This document shows, piece by piece, positions 28,216-37,635 of a stretch of 64,000 nucleotides of DNA. Numbering within the stretch: the stretch's first letter is position 1; each line of letters opens with the position of its first letter. Location of the stretch: the NCBI GenBank assembly GCA_021779835.1, contig JAJXZX010000003.1, positions 1 through 64,000 of the forward strand, written 5' to 3'. Below the pieces are notes generated by a model. It ran no database searches and was not told the DNA's origin. It worked only from the letters and a program-made list of their open reading frames with translations. The stretch is from Pseudomonadota bacterium (GTDB taxonomy: Bacteria > Pseudomonadota > Alphaproteobacteria > Rhodobacterales > Rhodobacteraceae). The translations under genes were made by a program, and so were the position numbers.

Positions 28216-28573
28216 GGGCAAGCTCCATCGGGGGAATGCGGGCAAGCGATTGCTTGCGGAAGATCACCGGGCGTTCGCGCCACGGCACAAGGCCATCGGG
28301 CGCGCGCGCATAGGCGGCGGCCCCGGCAAGGATATCGGAAACATCGGCCAGCGTCATGCGGCCGTAGACATAGGACCAACGACCGGGCGCGGAAAGTGCT
28401 ACGGAACAGCCCTGCGTGCAGGCGGACAGGCATTCGACCGGCACGATGCGCACGCCTTCGGGCGCGCCCGCCGCGGCAAGCGCCGCATGAAGCTGCGCAC
28501 CGGGCAAGGGCAGACCCTCTTCAACGGGAAGTCCCGCTTTGCAGGTCATGCAGACGTGTAACGTGACGCTCAT
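28208..28573 (-). CDS. DUF1636 metal-binding-type protein, first gene of the riboswitch-controlled cob operon
   Basis: A 121-residue protein with five cysteines at 8, 11, 48, 52 and 56 (HVCMTCK and ECLSACTQGC). The pattern resembles thioredoxin-like [2Fe-2S] ferredoxins of the DUF1636 family. These genes are repeatedly found beside cobW in alphaproteobacteria; the function is unknown. Position directly behind the cobalamin riboswitch and an overlap with cobW suggest a role in cobalt handling or electron supply (for example to CobG or a corrin reductase); that is inference. Confidence 0.85.
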   Translation of the reverse strand: MSVTLHVCMTCKAGLPVEEGLPLPGAQLHAALAAAGAPEGVRIVPVECLSACTQGCSVALSAPGRWSYVYGRMTLADVSDILAGAAAYARAPDGLVPWRERPVIFRKQSLARIPPMELAHD

Positions 28574-28671
28574 GCCGTCCTCTCGCATGGCATCGGGGGA
28601 AGCGCCAGAGGGAGGCCGCGCGACATCGCACAACCCTGCCGCCTGTCGCGGAACACCCCGTCCGCCGGTTC

Positions 28672-28868
28672 AAACCTCTGCGCTGGCAGGTCTCCCGGCT
28701 TGCGGATCAAGGGCGGCTTGCCCAACGGTCGCCCCCCTTCCCAGCCCGCCTTCCATCGGGGCCAGTGGCATCGGGCGACCTTTCCGGTCACGGTCGCGGG
28801 GGCGGCTGCGCTTTGGGGATTTCGCCCCATGTCGCATTCCCTTTTTGCCTGTCGTATAACAGGCACCA
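28672..28868 (-). promoter_or_regulatory. Cobalamin (AdoCbl) riboswitch
   Basis: Reading the minus strand, all major conserved blocks occur in order. GGTGCC is at the 5' end, followed by AAAAGGGAATGCG, GCAGCCGCCCCCGCGACCGT, GCCACTGG, GGGAAGG, and the B12 box GCCGGGAGACCTGCC (complement of 28685-28699). It lies about 100 bases ahead of the DUF1636-cobW-cobN gene run, so end-product repression of that run by adenosylcobalamin is expected. A following GC-rich segment (28574-28671) is the presumed expression platform near the DUF1636 start. Confidence 0.95.
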
Positions 28869-28879
28869 GCGCTGCCTCA

Positions 28880-28908
28880 CCTGATGCAGGATGCCCATGA
28901 TTGTCAAG
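28880..28908 (-). promoter_or_regulatory. Candidate promoter of the riboswitch transcript
   Basis: On the minus strand TTGACA (28908-28903) is followed after 17 bases by TCAGGT (28885-28880), about 12 bases before the first riboswitch base. The -35 box is perfect and the -10 box is weak. On the plus strand a TATAAC at 28855-28860 may serve cobO, so the divergent promoters would overlap. Confidence 0.4.
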
Positions 28909-28924
28909 GATGAGGAGCGGCACG

Positions 28925-29569
28925 ATGACCGACAAACCCGACACACAGGCCGACGCGCCGGTAAAAACGGACGATGCACGCCACGCCGTGAAGATGGCCA
29001 AGAAGAAAGCTGCACGCGACAAGATCATGGCGTCGAAGTCGGGCGAGAAGGGGCTGATCATCGTTCATACCGGTGCGGGAAAGGGTAAATCCTCGTCTGG
29101 CTTCGGCATGATCCTGCGGTGTGTGGCGCATGGGATGCCCTGCGCGGTGGTGCAGTTCATCAAGGGCGCGTGGGATACCGGTGAGCGGCGTCTGCTGACC
29201 GAGAATTTCAGCGACCTCTGCCAGTTCTACGCGATGGGCGAGGGGTTTACCTGGGAAACACAAGACCGCGCCCGCGACGTGGTGGCGGCGCAGGCAGGGT
29301 GGGAGAAGGCCAAGGAGCTGATCCGCGACCCCAATATCCGGCTGGTACTTTTGGACGAAATCAACATCGCGCTGCGCTATGATTATCTCGACATAGCCGA
29401 GGTTCTGGCGTTCCTGCGTGACGAAAAGCCACCACTGACCCATGTGGTGCTCACCGGGCGAAACGCGTCAGAGGCGCTGATCGAAGCGGCGGATCTGGTG
29501 ACAGAGATGACCCTGATCAAGCACCCGTTCCGCTCGGGCATCAAAGCACAGGCCGGGGTGGAGTTCTGA
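28925..29569 (+). CDS. cobO: Cob(I)yrinic acid a,c-diamide adenosyltransferase (CobO)
   Basis: A 214-residue CobA/CobO-type adenosyltransferase that attaches the 5'-deoxyadenosyl ligand from ATP to the cobalt. The P-loop [11 protein letters not shown] is at residues 50-60. WETQDR and [15 protein letters not shown] are the family core, with a disordered basic N terminus. The ATG at 28925 follows GAGGAG; the frame runs on upstream into the riboswitch region, which was not used. It is divergent from the DUF1636 operon and followed after 52 bases by cobQ. Confidence 0.93.
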   Translation: MTDKPDTQADAPVKTDDARHAVKMAKKKAARDKIMASKSGEKGLIIVHTGAGKGKSSSGFGMILRCVAHGMPCAVVQFIKGAWDTGERRLLTENFSDLCQFYAMGEGFTWETQDRARDVVAAQAGWEKAKELIRDPNIRLVLLDEINIALRYDYLDIAEVLAFLRDEKPPLTHVVLTGRNASEALIEAADLVTEMTLIKHPFRSGIKAQAGVEF

Positions 29570-29621
29570 GGGCGGCAGCGCTCGGCTCGGGGATATTTTT
29601 AGGCAGAAAAGCAGGGCGACG

Positions 29622-31067
29622 ATGGCGGGAGTGATGATACAGGGCGCAGGCTCCAACGTGGGCAAGTCGCTTCTGGTGGCGGGATTGTGCCGTGCCGCGC
29701 GGTTGCGGGGCCTGAGAGTGGCGCCGTTCAAGCCGCAGAATATGTCCAACAACGCCGCCGTGACGGTGGACGGGGGCGAGATCGGGCGCGCGCAGGCCTT
29801 GCAGGCACTGGCCTGCGGGTTAGAGCCGCACACCGACATGAACCCGATCCTGTTGAAGCCGGAAACCGACGTGGGCGCGCAGGTTGTCGTGCAGGGGCGG
29901 CGGGTAGCGACGGTGAAGGCGCGCGACTATGCGGCGATGAAGCCCGCGCTGATGGCGCCGGTGCTGGAAAGCTTTCGGCGCTTGGCGGCGGGCGTGGATA
30001 TGGTGATCGTCGAGGGCGCGGGTTCGCCCGCCGAGGTGAATTTGCGCGCGGGCGATATTGCCAACATGGGTTTTGCGCGCGCCGCTGACGTGCCGGTGGT
30101 GTTGGTTGGGGATATCGACCGTGGCGGGGTGATTGCGCAGATCGTCGGCACGCAAGTGGTGCTGGATGCGGGCGATGCCGCGATGATCGGCGGCTTCATC
30201 ATCAACAAATTCCGCGGCGATCCGACCTTGTTCGACGATGGCTATGCGATGATTGCGGCGCGGACAGGCTGGCGCGGTTTCGGTGTCGTGCCGTTCTTTG
30301 CCGCTGCCGCGCGTCTGCCTGCCGAGGATGCGCTTGATCTGGCGTCTTCGCACAGCAGCGGGGGCATGAAAATCGCCTGCCTCGCGCTGTCGCGGATTGC
30401 CAATTTCGATGATCTTGACCCCCTGAAGGCTGAGCCGGGGGTGAGCGTCGTGATGGTCCGCGCGGGTGAGGCGATTCCTGGCGATGCGGGCTTGGTCATC
30501 CTTCCCGGCACCAAATCGACACGCGGCGATCTGGCGTTCTTACGGGCGCAGGGTTGGGATGTTGATCTTCGCGCGCATTGGCGCCGGGGCGGGCATGTGC
30601 TGGGGATTTGCGGCGGCTACCAGATGCTTGGCCGCACGGTTGCCGACCCCGAGGGGATCGAGGGGCCAGCGGGCGCGGATGTTGGGCTGGGGTTGCTGGA
30701 CATCGCGACCGTTATGACGCCGGATAAGCGGCTGACGCGGGTGGCGGGCGTTCATGCGGCGTCAGGCTTGCCGATCAGCGGCTATGAGATCCACATCGGG
30801 CGCACCGATGGCGCGGACCGGGCGCGCCCGTTTGCGCAGATCGCGGGCGCGGCAGAGGGGGCGATTTCCGCCGATGGGCGCGTGACGGGCAGCTATCTTC
30901 ACGGCATGTTTGCCGATGACGCGTTCCGCGCCGCGTATCTGTCCGGTCTTGGTGTGGCCGCCTCGGGGCGGTCCTATGGCGCGGATGTCGAGGCGACACT
31001 GGACGCGCTGGCCGCGCATCTGGAGCGTCATCTGGACGTTCCCGCGATCCTCGGGCTGGCGCGTTAG
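29622..31067 (+). CDS. cobQ: Adenosylcobyric acid synthase, glutamine-hydrolysing (CobQ)
   Basis: A 481-residue enzyme that amidates side chains b, d, e and g. The N-terminal P-loop-like domain has [16 protein letters not shown] (about residues 6-21). The glutaminase domain carries the nucleophile C330 in [10 protein letters not shown] and a late conserved His in GSYLHGMF. The length matches the family. The stop overlaps the bluB stop on the other strand by four bases. Confidence 0.95.
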   Translation: MAGVMIQGAGSNVGKSLLVAGLCRAARLRGLRVAPFKPQNMSNNAAVTVDGGEIGRAQALQALACGLEPHTDMNPILLKPETDVGAQVVVQGRRVATVKARDYAAMKPALMAPVLESFRRLAAGVDMVIVEGAGSPAEVNLRAGDIANMGFARAADVPVVLVGDIDRGGVIAQIVGTQVVLDAGDAAMIGGFIINKFRGDPTLFDDGYAMIAARTGWRGFGVVPFFAAAARLPAEDALDLASSHSSGGMKIACLALSRIANFDDLDPLKAEPGVSVVMVRAGEAIPGDAGLVILPGTKSTRGDLAFLRAQGWDVDLRAHWRRGGHVLGICGGYQMLGRTVADPEGIEGPAGADVGLGLLDIATVMTPDKRLTRVAGVHAASGLPISGYEIHIGRTDGADRARPFAQIAGAAEGAISADGRVTGSYLHGMFADDAFRAAYLSGLGVAASGRSYGADVEATLDALAAHLERHLDVPAILGLAR

Positions 31068-31687
31068 CGGGTTTCCCAAGTGGTAGCGGTGTTCTTTTGC
31101 CAGCCTACGCGGTCCAGCAGCGGCGTGTCGTCGGTGAATTCGGGGTAGCCGATGCACAGGTAGGCGGAAAATTCCCACCCCTCTGGTATGGTGAACAACT
31201 GCTCGATCGCGCGCGGATCAAGGATAGAGACCATGCCGAGGCCAAGGTTTTCCGCGCGCGTGGCAAGCCACAGCGTGTGGATCGCCATCGCGGTCGATTG
31301 GCGCAATGTCTCGGGCAGGGTGCGGCGGCCTAGGCCGTGTCCCTCTGCCGGGTCGCAGACAGTAAAGACGGCAAGGTGAACGGGTGCCGCGTCGAGGCCC
31401 GCGAGCTTCAGCCGCAGATAATCGTCGCGTTTCTCATCGGTATAGGCGGCCGCTGCCTCGGCGTTACAGCGGGTGAATTCAGCCCGCACTCCGGCGCGCA
31501 GGGCGGGATCTTCGACCCGGATCACCCGCCACGGCCGCGCATTGCCCACTGATGGGGCGCAATCCATCGTCGCGCGCAGGCGCTCCAGCGTTGTTTCTGG
31601 CACCGGGTCAGTGCGGAAGTGGCGCACATCGCGACGCCAGCGCAGGATGCGGTTCAGGGTTGTGATATCGGTAAAGGTAAACTGCAT
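31064..31687 (-). CDS. bluB: 5,6-dimethylbenzimidazole synthase (BluB)
   Basis: A 207-residue nitroreductase-fold enzyme that cannibalises reduced FMN with O2 to make the lower ligand [18 protein letters not shown] at the N terminus, the [13 protein letters not shown] block near residue 50, and [20 protein letters not shown] near residue 140 match BluB. It shows the organism makes true cobalamin aerobically. It starts one base before the end of cobC, in the minus-strand group ending here. Confidence 0.94.
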   Translation of the reverse strand: MQFTFTDITTLNRILRWRRDVRHFRTDPVPETTLERLRATMDCAPSVGNARPWRVIRVEDPALRAGVRAEFTRCNAEAAAAYTDEKRDDYLRLKLAGLDAAPVHLAVFTVCDPAEGHGLGRRTLPETLRQSTAMAIHTLWLATRAENLGLGMVSILDPRAIEQLFTIPEGWEFSAYLCIGYPEFTDDTPLLDRVGWQKNTATTWETR

Positions 31688-31688
31688 C

Positions 31689-32654
31689 TTAACCCTCCAG
31701 GGCTGTGGCCAGGCGGGCCCATTCGGGTGCGGCCCCTGGCAGGCCAAGGCGCAACCAGCGCGGCGAATAGGGGAATAAGCGCGACCAGATTTGGTGGCGC
31801 GCAAGGTGGGCCTGCGCCGCCGTGGCATCGGTTGTGTCGTAAAGGCGGAACAGATCGGTGCCGCCGATCGGTTGCCAGCCATGACCACGCGCCAGAGCAT
31901 CCATATCCCACGCCTCTGCGGCAAGGCGCTGCGCCGTCGCATCCGCCCAAGCCGCATCGGCCAGCGCCAAAGTGCCGATCTCGATCGCCGCGCCGCTGAT
32001 GGGCCACGGGCCGGACATGGCCTCCATCGCCGCAATCTCGCCCGGCGCGCCAAGCGCGAAGCCAAGGCGCAGACCGGCGAGGCCGTAGAACTTGCCGAAC
32101 GAGCGCAACACCACCAGCCCTTCGCGGCCCGCCATTGGCGCAAGGGAAAGCGCGGGCGTGATGTCGCCAAAGCTCTCGTCAACGACAAGGCGCCCGACCC
32201 GCCCGACCAGCGACAGCAGCGCGTCGGGGGTATGGGTTTGGCCGTCGGGATTGTTGGGGTTCACCACAATGGCAAGGTCGGTGCCTTCCAGATCGGCCAG
32301 CCGCGTGACCTCTTCCACCTGCCAACCGGCGGCGCGCAAGCTGGCGGCGTGTTCGTTATAGGTGGGCGACAGCACCCGCGCGCGGCCCGGCGCGGAAAGG
32401 CGCGGCACCAGTTGGATGGCCGCTTGTGCCCCGGCAAGCGCCACGATGGGAGCCTTGGTGCGATAGGCGGTTCGCGCGGCGCGCAGCAACCCGTCCATAG
32501 CGCTGCGGGTCGGCAGCGCCGTCCATGCCTCGGGCGAAACTGCGGGCACCGGGTAGGGCACACGATTGACACCGGTTGACAGGTCGATCCAGTCGGCAGC
32601 GCTGCCGCCGTAATGGCCGATCGCCCAATCGAGGTTGCCGCCGTGATCGCGCAT
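31689..32654 (-). CDS. cobC: Threonine-phosphate decarboxylase (CobC; CobD in Salmonella)
   Basis: A 321-residue PLP-dependent class I/II aminotransferase-fold enzyme. It decarboxylates L-threonine O-3-phosphate to (R)-1-amino-2-propanol phosphate, the linker of the nucleotide loop. MRDHGGNLD at the N terminus is the family hallmark. NPNNPDG and the Schiff-base lysine in SFGKFYGLAGLRLGF follow. The ATG at 32654 was chosen for this hallmark. The phosphothreonine substrate would come from the kinase encoded two genes upstream. Confidence 0.93.
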   Translation of the reverse strand: MRDHGGNLDWAIGHYGGSAADWIDLSTGVNRVPYPVPAVSPEAWTALPTRSAMDGLLRAARTAYRTKAPIVALAGAQAAIQLVPRLSAPGRARVLSPTYNEHAASLRAAGWQVEEVTRLADLEGTDLAIVVNPNNPDGQTHTPDALLSLVGRVGRLVVDESFGDITPALSLAPMAGREGLVVLRSFGKFYGLAGLRLGFALGAPGEIAAMEAMSGPWPISGAAIEIGTLALADAAWADATAQRLAAEAWDMDALARGHGWQPIGGTDLFRLYDTTDATAAQAHLARHQIWSRLFPYSPRWLRLGLPGAAPEWARLATALEG

Positions 32655-32664
32655 CTGGGTTCCG

Positions 32665-33606
32665 TTACAGGAGGGCGAGGGCCGCAAGCCCCCCCGCGAG
32701 CCCTAGCATCGCGCGGAAATAAAGCGCAAGGCCGCGTTGCAGATCGCCCGGTGTCGGGTCGGTGCAGGCGCCGTTGACCCAAGGCTCCTGCGTCAATTGG
32801 CCTGCGTAAATGCGCGGGCCGGACAGCCGGACACCAAGCGCGCCCGCCATCGCCGCCTCTGGCCAGCCCGCGTTGGGCGAGCGGTGGTGTCCGGCATCAC
32901 GCCACATAACCGCAAGCGCCACGCGCGGCGCGCCAGAGGCCAGCGCGAACAGCAGGCCGCTGAGGCGGGCGGGGATCAGATTCACCACGTCGTCGATGCG
33001 GGCCGAGACCATGCCAAACGCCTCGTGCCGCGCCGTGCGGTGGCCGATCATCGAGTCGAGCGTGTTGATTGCCTTATAGGCCGCGATGCCGGGCAGGCCG
33101 AGGATCGCGCCCCAGAACAGGGGTGCCACGATGCCGTCCGAGGAGTTCTCCGCCAGACTTTCCAGCGCGGCGCGCGCGACGGCGGCCGCGTCCAGCGTCG
33201 AGGGGTCGCGTCCGACGATCATCGAAACGGCGCGCCGCGCGCCGGGCAGGTCATCCGCAGCCAACGGCTTCGCCACGGCGTCAACGTGGTCGTGCATCGA
33301 CCGGACTGCGACAAGGGGCCACGCAAGGATGCCGGTAAGGATAGCGCCGATCCAGCCATGTGGCAGGGCGGATTGGATCGCCAGTGCGGGGATCGCAGCC
33401 GCCGCAATCACGCTCAACGCGGCGACGGCCCCGGCAAAACGGCGGGTTGCGGTAGTGGCCGTATCGCGGTTCCAGCGCGCATCTAGCGCGGCGATCAGCC
33501 GACCGAGCCATGTTACCGGATGGCCAATCGCCGTATAGAAACGCGTAGGCCAGCCAAGGGTCGTATCAACCCCCATCGCCACCGCCATTGCGCCCGCGAA
33601 CATCAT
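32665..33606 (-). CDS. cobD: Adenosylcobinamide-phosphate synthase (CobD/CbiB)
   Basis: A 313-residue integral membrane enzyme that joins aminopropanol phosphate to adenosylcobyric acid. It has several hydrophobic segments, the conserved ESLAENSSDGIVAPLFW block (about residues 148-164), YKAINTLDSMIGHR, and PNAGWPEAAMAGALGV near residue 240. The ATG at 33606 follows GGAGGGG and overlaps the bluE stop by four bases. Confidence 0.94.
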   Translation of the reverse strand: MMFAGAMAVAMGVDTTLGWPTRFYTAIGHPVTWLGRLIAALDARWNRDTATTATRRFAGAVAALSVIAAAAIPALAIQSALPHGWIGAILTGILAWPLVAVRSMHDHVDAVAKPLAADDLPGARRAVSMIVGRDPSTLDAAAVARAALESLAENSSDGIVAPLFWGAILGLPGIAAYKAINTLDSMIGHRTARHEAFGMVSARIDDVVNLIPARLSGLLFALASGAPRVALAVMWRDAGHHRSPNAGWPEAAMAGALGVRLSGPRIYAGQLTQEPWVNGACTDPTPGDLQRGLALYFRAMLGLAGGLAALALL

Positions 33607-34412
33607 ACTGCCCCTCCGATCTTGAAGCGGACGATGCGGGTGAAGCCTGCGCGGCGCATGTCCGCCGCCGCCGCTTGGGGCTCCATTCCCGGCGCAAAGA
33701 TCAGCGCGCGGGCGGACCCGGTGTGGGCCATGCTCCACCCAAGTGCGCCGTTGCGCGCGGCAAGATCGGCGGTGGGGTCGCTTCGCGGTCCGCGCAGGGC
33801 GATGGTGCGGCTGGCGGACTGGCTCGCAAGCCGCGCAATCGCGGTGGCAGAGGCGCAGGCGGCAGGCCATTCCGCCACAAGATCGGCGATATCGGGAAAG
33901 ACGCAGTCGGCGGGGTCGGTCGCCTGCGGCGGCCCAAAGAAACCGCCAAGAATGTCCAGGCGCGGCAGGGGCGGAAGTGCCGACAACGCAAGGCCAAGAC
34001 GCGACGCCCACAAGATGCGTTCCGGCGCGCGAAACAGCAGGGGATCAGTGGCGCGCTCGATCGCATGGCAGGCTTCGGTGATGTGGGCGGCGTCGTCGAT
34101 ACCGGCTGCCTTGGCCAAAGCCACAAGCGCAGCGGTCGAAGCCCCGGCGCCCCCACCGGGTGGCATATCAAGGCGCAACGTAAATCGCCCGGAGGGGCGC
34201 AGGCCAAGGCGCGACAGAAACGCGTGCGCGACTCGTGGCTTCAGCACCTTCGCGCTGGGCTGATGCAGCGCAAACGAACCCGGCCGCCACGTTGCATGGG
34301 CGGCCAGCACCGGGCAGGGCAGCGTGATCAACGCAACCGGGCCAGAGGTGCCGATGCGCCCCTGTAACAGCTCGCCGAAATGGCCGGAAACGCTGGCCGA
34401 TGTTACGGTCAC
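33603..34412 (-). CDS. bluE: GHMP-family L-threonine kinase (BluE/PduX-like)
   Basis: A 269-residue GHMP kinase. The N terminus is SVSGHFGELLQGR, and the ATP-binding loop PPGGGAGASTAALVALAKA lies around residue 82. Rhodobacter BluE and Salmonella PduX phosphorylate L-threonine to feed the phosphothreonine decarboxylase; the adjacent cobC makes this assignment strong. The GTG at 34412 is proposed because it forms a GTGA overlap with the preceding phosphatase gene. An ATG at 34445 in the same frame would add 11 residues and a 37-base overlap. Confidence 0.8.
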   Translation of the reverse strand: MTVTSASVSGHFGELLQGRIGTSGPVALITLPCPVLAAHATWRPGSFALHQPSAKVLKPRVAHAFLSRLGLRPSGRFTLRLDMPPGGGAGASTAALVALAKAAGIDDAAHITEACHAIERATDPLLFRAPERILWASRLGLALSALPPLPRLDILGGFFGPPQATDPADCVFPDIADLVAEWPAACASATAIARLASQSASRTIALRGPRSDPTADLAARNGALGWSMAHTGSARALIFAPGMEPQAAAADMRRAGFTRIVRFKIGGAV

Positions 34413-34987
34413 TTGAGCGCCCGGTTGACGTTCTGGATCGACCATTGCCCACCCGGCAGCGCCCGGATCAGGGTTGCCGAAAGGGGCGCCACCTCAAAGG
34501 CCAGCGCCGCCGGAATGCTGCCGGTCGCAAGGGCCAAAGCGGCCCGCACGGTGCCGGCATGGGCGACAATCGCAACCGGCCCTTTCAGCGTCGCAGCCTC
34601 GCTAAGCGCGGGCGCGATGCGGGCGCAGATGTCGTGAAAGCTTTCGCCGCCGGGTGGACGGTGGCGGGCAAGATCCATGCGCGTCAGCGGGCCGAGATCG
34701 GGAACCTTGGCGGCCTCCATCCCCTCCCACTCGCCGAAATGCTGCTCCCACAGCCGCTCGTCCTGCATCGCCGCTAGCCCCGGGAAAAGTGCCGCGGCCG
34801 TCATGCGGCACCGCAACGCCGGGCTGACCACCAGTTTAGCTACCCGACCGACCAATGCGCGCGCGCGGGCCAGCACCTCTGGCCCGGGCAGATCGGCCGG
34901 CACGTCAAGACGCCCGGCCAGACGCCCGCCGCTGCGGGCAGGTGCGTGGCGGATCAGGATCAGATCGGTCGTCCCCGGCATGTCCAC
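34409..34987 (-). CDS. Histidine phosphatase, probable alpha-ribazole phosphatase
   Basis: A 192-residue phosphoglycerate-mutase-like phosphatase. The RHG-type motif appears as LIRHAPARSGGRLAGR near residue 11. E-x-x-F-G-E-W-E-G is near residue 87, and the second catalytic His is in VAHAGTVR near residue 142. In this context the likely substrate is alpha-ribazole (or cobalamin) 5'-phosphate, the Salmonella CobC role. The GTG at 34987 has AAGGGG eleven bases upstream; the ATG at 34981 is the alternative. Confidence 0.82.
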   Translation of the reverse strand: MDMPGTTDLILIRHAPARSGGRLAGRLDVPADLPGPEVLARARALVGRVAKLVVSPALRCRMTAAALFPGLAAMQDERLWEQHFGEWEGMEAAKVPDLGPLTRMDLARHRPPGGESFHDICARIAPALSEAATLKGPVAIVAHAGTVRAALALATGSIPAALAFEVAPLSATLIRALPGGQWSIQNVNRALK

Positions 34988-35052
34988 GGTCGGGTTTACC
35001 CCTTTTCAATCGGTCAGAATGGTGTTTCTTGGCCCCCGACGAGGGGGACAAG

Positions 35053-35556
35053 ATGGCGGTGATACTCATTACAGGTGGGGCGCGCTCGGGCAAGAGCCTG
35101 CATGCGGAAACGCGTGTGTTGGCCCTGCCGGGACGCCCGGTCTATATTGCCACCGCCGAGGCGCATGATGCCGAAATGACGGCACGCATCGCCGCCCACC
35201 GCGCCCGCCGCGACGCACGCTGGCTGGATCACCCCGCGCCACTTGATCTGGTCGAGGCCTTGGCCCAGACCGATGGTCACGGCGCGCGGCTGGTAGATTG
35301 CCTGACGCTGTGGCTGTCGAACCTGATGTTTGCCGGGCGCGACTGGCGCAACGAGTCCGTGCGCCTTTGTGAGGCGCTGGCCGAACAGGCCACCCCGGTG
35401 ATTCTGGTGACCAATGAAGTGGGGATGGGGATCGTCCCTGAAAACGCGCTCGCCCGCGCGTTTCGTGATGCTGCGGGCAGCCTTAACCAAGCAGTGGCGC
35501 GTGTCGCCGACGAAGTGGAATTCGTCGTCGCGGGCCTGCCGATGAAAGTGAAATGA
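35053..35556 (+). CDS. cobU: Adenosylcobinamide kinase / adenosylcobinamide-phosphate guanylyltransferase (CobP; CobU in Salmonella)
   Basis: A 167-residue bifunctional enzyme that phosphorylates adenosylcobinamide and transfers GMP. The P-loop GGARSGKS is at 8-15. The guanylylation histidine lies in the IAAHRARRD block near residue 45, and [13 protein letters not shown] near residue 120 is conserved. GAGGGGGACAAG directly precedes the ATG at 35053; an upstream extension of the frame reads through the divergent phosphatase start and was rejected. Named cobP in the Pseudomonas denitrificans scheme. Confidence 0.93.
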   Translation: MAVILITGGARSGKSLHAETRVLALPGRPVYIATAEAHDAEMTARIAAHRARRDARWLDHPAPLDLVEALAQTDGHGARLVDCLTLWLSNLMFAGRDWRNESVRLCEALAEQATPVILVTNEVGMGIVPENALARAFRDAAGSLNQAVARVADEVEFVVAGLPMKVK

Positions 35557-35557
35557 C

Positions 35558-36577
35558 ATGACTAAGGTTCTTCCTGCCGCCTCCTTTGCCGAGCTGCGCG
35601 CGCGCATCGCGACGCTGCCATCGGTCGATACCGCCGCCGCCGAGGCGGCTCAGGCGCGTCAGGGGCAGTTGACCAAGCCGCCGGGTTCGCTGGGGCGGCT
35701 GGAGGATCTGGCGATCTTCATGGCAGGGTGGCGCGGCACCGACCGACCGCGCATCACCCGCGCGCAGGCTTTGGTGTTTGCCGGCAACCACGGCATCTGC
35801 GCGCAGGGGGTAAACCCCTATCCGCAGGAAGTGACGGCGCAGATGGTGGGCAACTTTGCCGCCGGCGGGGCCGCGATCAACCAGCTTTGCCGCGCCAACG
35901 GGGCAGAGCTGTCGGTGATCGCGCTGGACCTTGACCGGCCAACCGCCGACTTCACCCAAGGCCCTGCGATGACAGAGGCAGAGGTGCTGGACGCAATGGC
36001 GCGTGGCGCGGCGGCGGTGGACACCACCGCAGACGTTTTGATCCTGGGGGAAATGGGGATCGGCAACTCGACCATCGCGGCGGCGCTGACACGCGCTTTG
36101 TTCGGTGGCCACGCCAAAGATTGGGTTGGTCCCGGCACCGGATCGGATGCGAACGGCCTCTCGCTCAAGGCGCGGGTGATCGAGGCGGGCATGGTGAAAC
36201 ACAAGGCCGCCATGAGCGATCCGCTGACAGTGCTGGCGGCCTTTGGCGGGCGCGAGCAGGCGGCGATTTGCGGCGCCGTTCTCGCTGCGCGGGCGGCGCG
36301 GATTCCGGTGATCCTCGATGGCTTCATCTGCACGGCAGCGGCGGCAGTGCTGCACTCGTTGGGCGGCACGCTCGATCACTGCATCGTCGGCCATGCCAGC
36401 GCGGAACCCGGCCATCGCCGCCTACTGGCCGCGATCGGGAAAGAGCCGGTGCTGGACCTTGGCCTGCGGTTGGGCGAAGGGTCGGGTGCTGCGGTGGCCT
36501 TGGGTGTGCTGCGGTCGGCACTTGAGATGCACAACGGCATGGCGACCTTCGCCGAAGCGGGTGTTTCGGGCGCATGA
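35558..36577 (+). CDS. cobT: Nicotinate-nucleotide:dimethylbenzimidazole phosphoribosyltransferase (CobU in P. denitrificans; CobT in Salmonella)
   Basis: A 339-residue enzyme that activates DMB to alpha-ribazole phosphate. It has [14 protein letters not shown] near residue 47, [21 protein letters not shown] near residue 75, and [14 protein letters not shown] near residue 170. The catalytic Glu lies in the C-terminal [11 protein letters not shown] block. It is one base after the kinase gene. It must not be confused with the chelatase subunit also called CobT. Confidence 0.94.
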   Translation: MTKVLPAASFAELRARIATLPSVDTAAAEAAQARQGQLTKPPGSLGRLEDLAIFMAGWRGTDRPRITRAQALVFAGNHGICAQGVNPYPQEVTAQMVGNFAAGGAAINQLCRANGAELSVIALDLDRPTADFTQGPAMTEAEVLDAMARGAAAVDTTADVLILGEMGIGNSTIAAALTRALFGGHAKDWVGPGTGSDANGLSLKARVIEAGMVKHKAAMSDPLTVLAAFGGREQAAICGAVLAARAARIPVILDGFICTAAAAVLHSLGGTLDHCIVGHASAEPGHRRLLAAIGKEPVLDLGLRLGEGSGAAVALGVLRSALEMHNGMATFAEAGVSGA

Positions 36578-37347
36578 GTGGCGCGCCGCACCTCTGGCTG
36601 GCTGCGCGCCGGGACGAGGCGCGGTTGGCGCTGATGTTGCTGACGCGATTGCCGATGGGGCGGATTGCAACGCCCCCAACGCTTGCCGCAGCGGTTTGGG
36701 CCTATCCGCTGGCAGGCGTCGCGGTTGGCGCGCTCATTGGTGGGGTGTTTTCCGGCGCGCTGTGGCTGGGCGTGCCGGGATCGGCCGCCTCGGTTCTTGG
36801 GCTTGTCGCAGGTGTGGTCACGACCGGCGGGATGCACGAAGACGGACTGGCAGATCTTGCCGATGGTTTCGGAGGTGGGCAGACGCGTACGCGCAAGCTG
36901 GAGATTATGCGCGACAGCCGGGTCGGGTCTTACGGGGTGATCGCGCTGGTTCTGGCGCTCTCCTTGCGGCTGACTCTGTTGGCGGGGATGGCGGGCGGTT
37001 GGCGCACGGTTGCCGCCTTGGTTGGGCTGGCCGCGACGAGCCGGGCGGTTTTGCCGGTCTTGATGCTGACCCTTCCACAGGCGCGGGCCGAGGGGCTGGG
37101 GGCCAAAGCCTCGGCGCAAGTCTCGCGTGGTGCGGTCTTGGCGGCGCTGGGAATCGGTTGCGCGTTTGCCCTTATCGGGGTGCCGGGGGCAATTGAGGTG
37201 ATCGTAACGATGGCGCTTGCCGGGGCCGCGATGGCGGGGCTGGCGGTGCGGCAGATCGGGGGCGTGACCGGCGACGTGTTGGGCGCGACGCAGGTGATGT
37301 GCGAACTGGCCGGGTGGATCGCGCTGACCGCGTATCTTGCGCACTGA
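36574..37347 (+). CDS. cobS: Adenosylcobinamide-GDP ribazoletransferase (CobV; CobS in Salmonella)
   Basis: A 257-residue polytopic membrane enzyme that performs the last assembly step. It has LLTRLPMGR near residue 20 and the metal-binding [16 protein letters not shown] near residue 88. [18 protein letters not shown] is near residue 110, followed by [12 protein letters not shown] near the C terminus. It overlaps cobT by ATGA. Its stop abuts the end of a convergent small membrane protein gene. Confidence 0.94.
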   Translation: MSGAPHLWLAARRDEARLALMLLTRLPMGRIATPPTLAAAVWAYPLAGVAVGALIGGVFSGALWLGVPGSAASVLGLVAGVVTTGGMHEDGLADLADGFGGGQTRTRKLEIMRDSRVGSYGVIALVLALSLRLTLLAGMAGGWRTVAALVGLAATSRAVLPVLMLTLPQARAEGLGAKASAQVSRGAVLAALGIGCAFALIGVPGAIEVIVTMALAGAAMAGLAVRQIGGVTGDVLGATQVMCELAGWIALTAYLAH

Positions 37348-37539
37348 TCAGGCGGCTTTGTCGGGGCCCTGAATAATCAGCTTCCAGAAGGCGAAGGCCG
37401 AAGCTGCGGCGAAGAAAAACGCCCAGCCAGAGTTGCCGCCCCAAAGCTCGAACCCGGCCCAGAGGGCGGGGACGAGGATGGTCACCCAGCGGCGCCAGAT
37501 GGGGATGAAGAACGGGTCGTTGGGGTCAAGCAATTGCAT
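37348..37539 (-). CDS. Small membrane protein of unknown function
   Basis: A 63-residue protein. The N terminus (MQLLDPNDPFFIPIWRRW) is followed by two close hydrophobic stretches (about residues 20-33 and 37-55), then a short polar tail. It resembles short conserved proteins found in Rhodobacterales, but I cannot name a family. It ends on the base after the cobS stop, tail to tail. Confidence 0.6.
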   Translation of the reverse strand: MQLLDPNDPFFIPIWRRWVTILVPALWAGFELWGGNSGWAFFFAAASAFAFWKLIIQGPDKAA

Positions 37540-37635
37540 GGCGTGACCCTAAAGCGCGCCGACGCCGAGGGGAAGGGCGTTTACATGAGGGGCGGTTCGG
37601 GGCGATACTTTGCAAGATAGCTTTGGGAGGACCAG

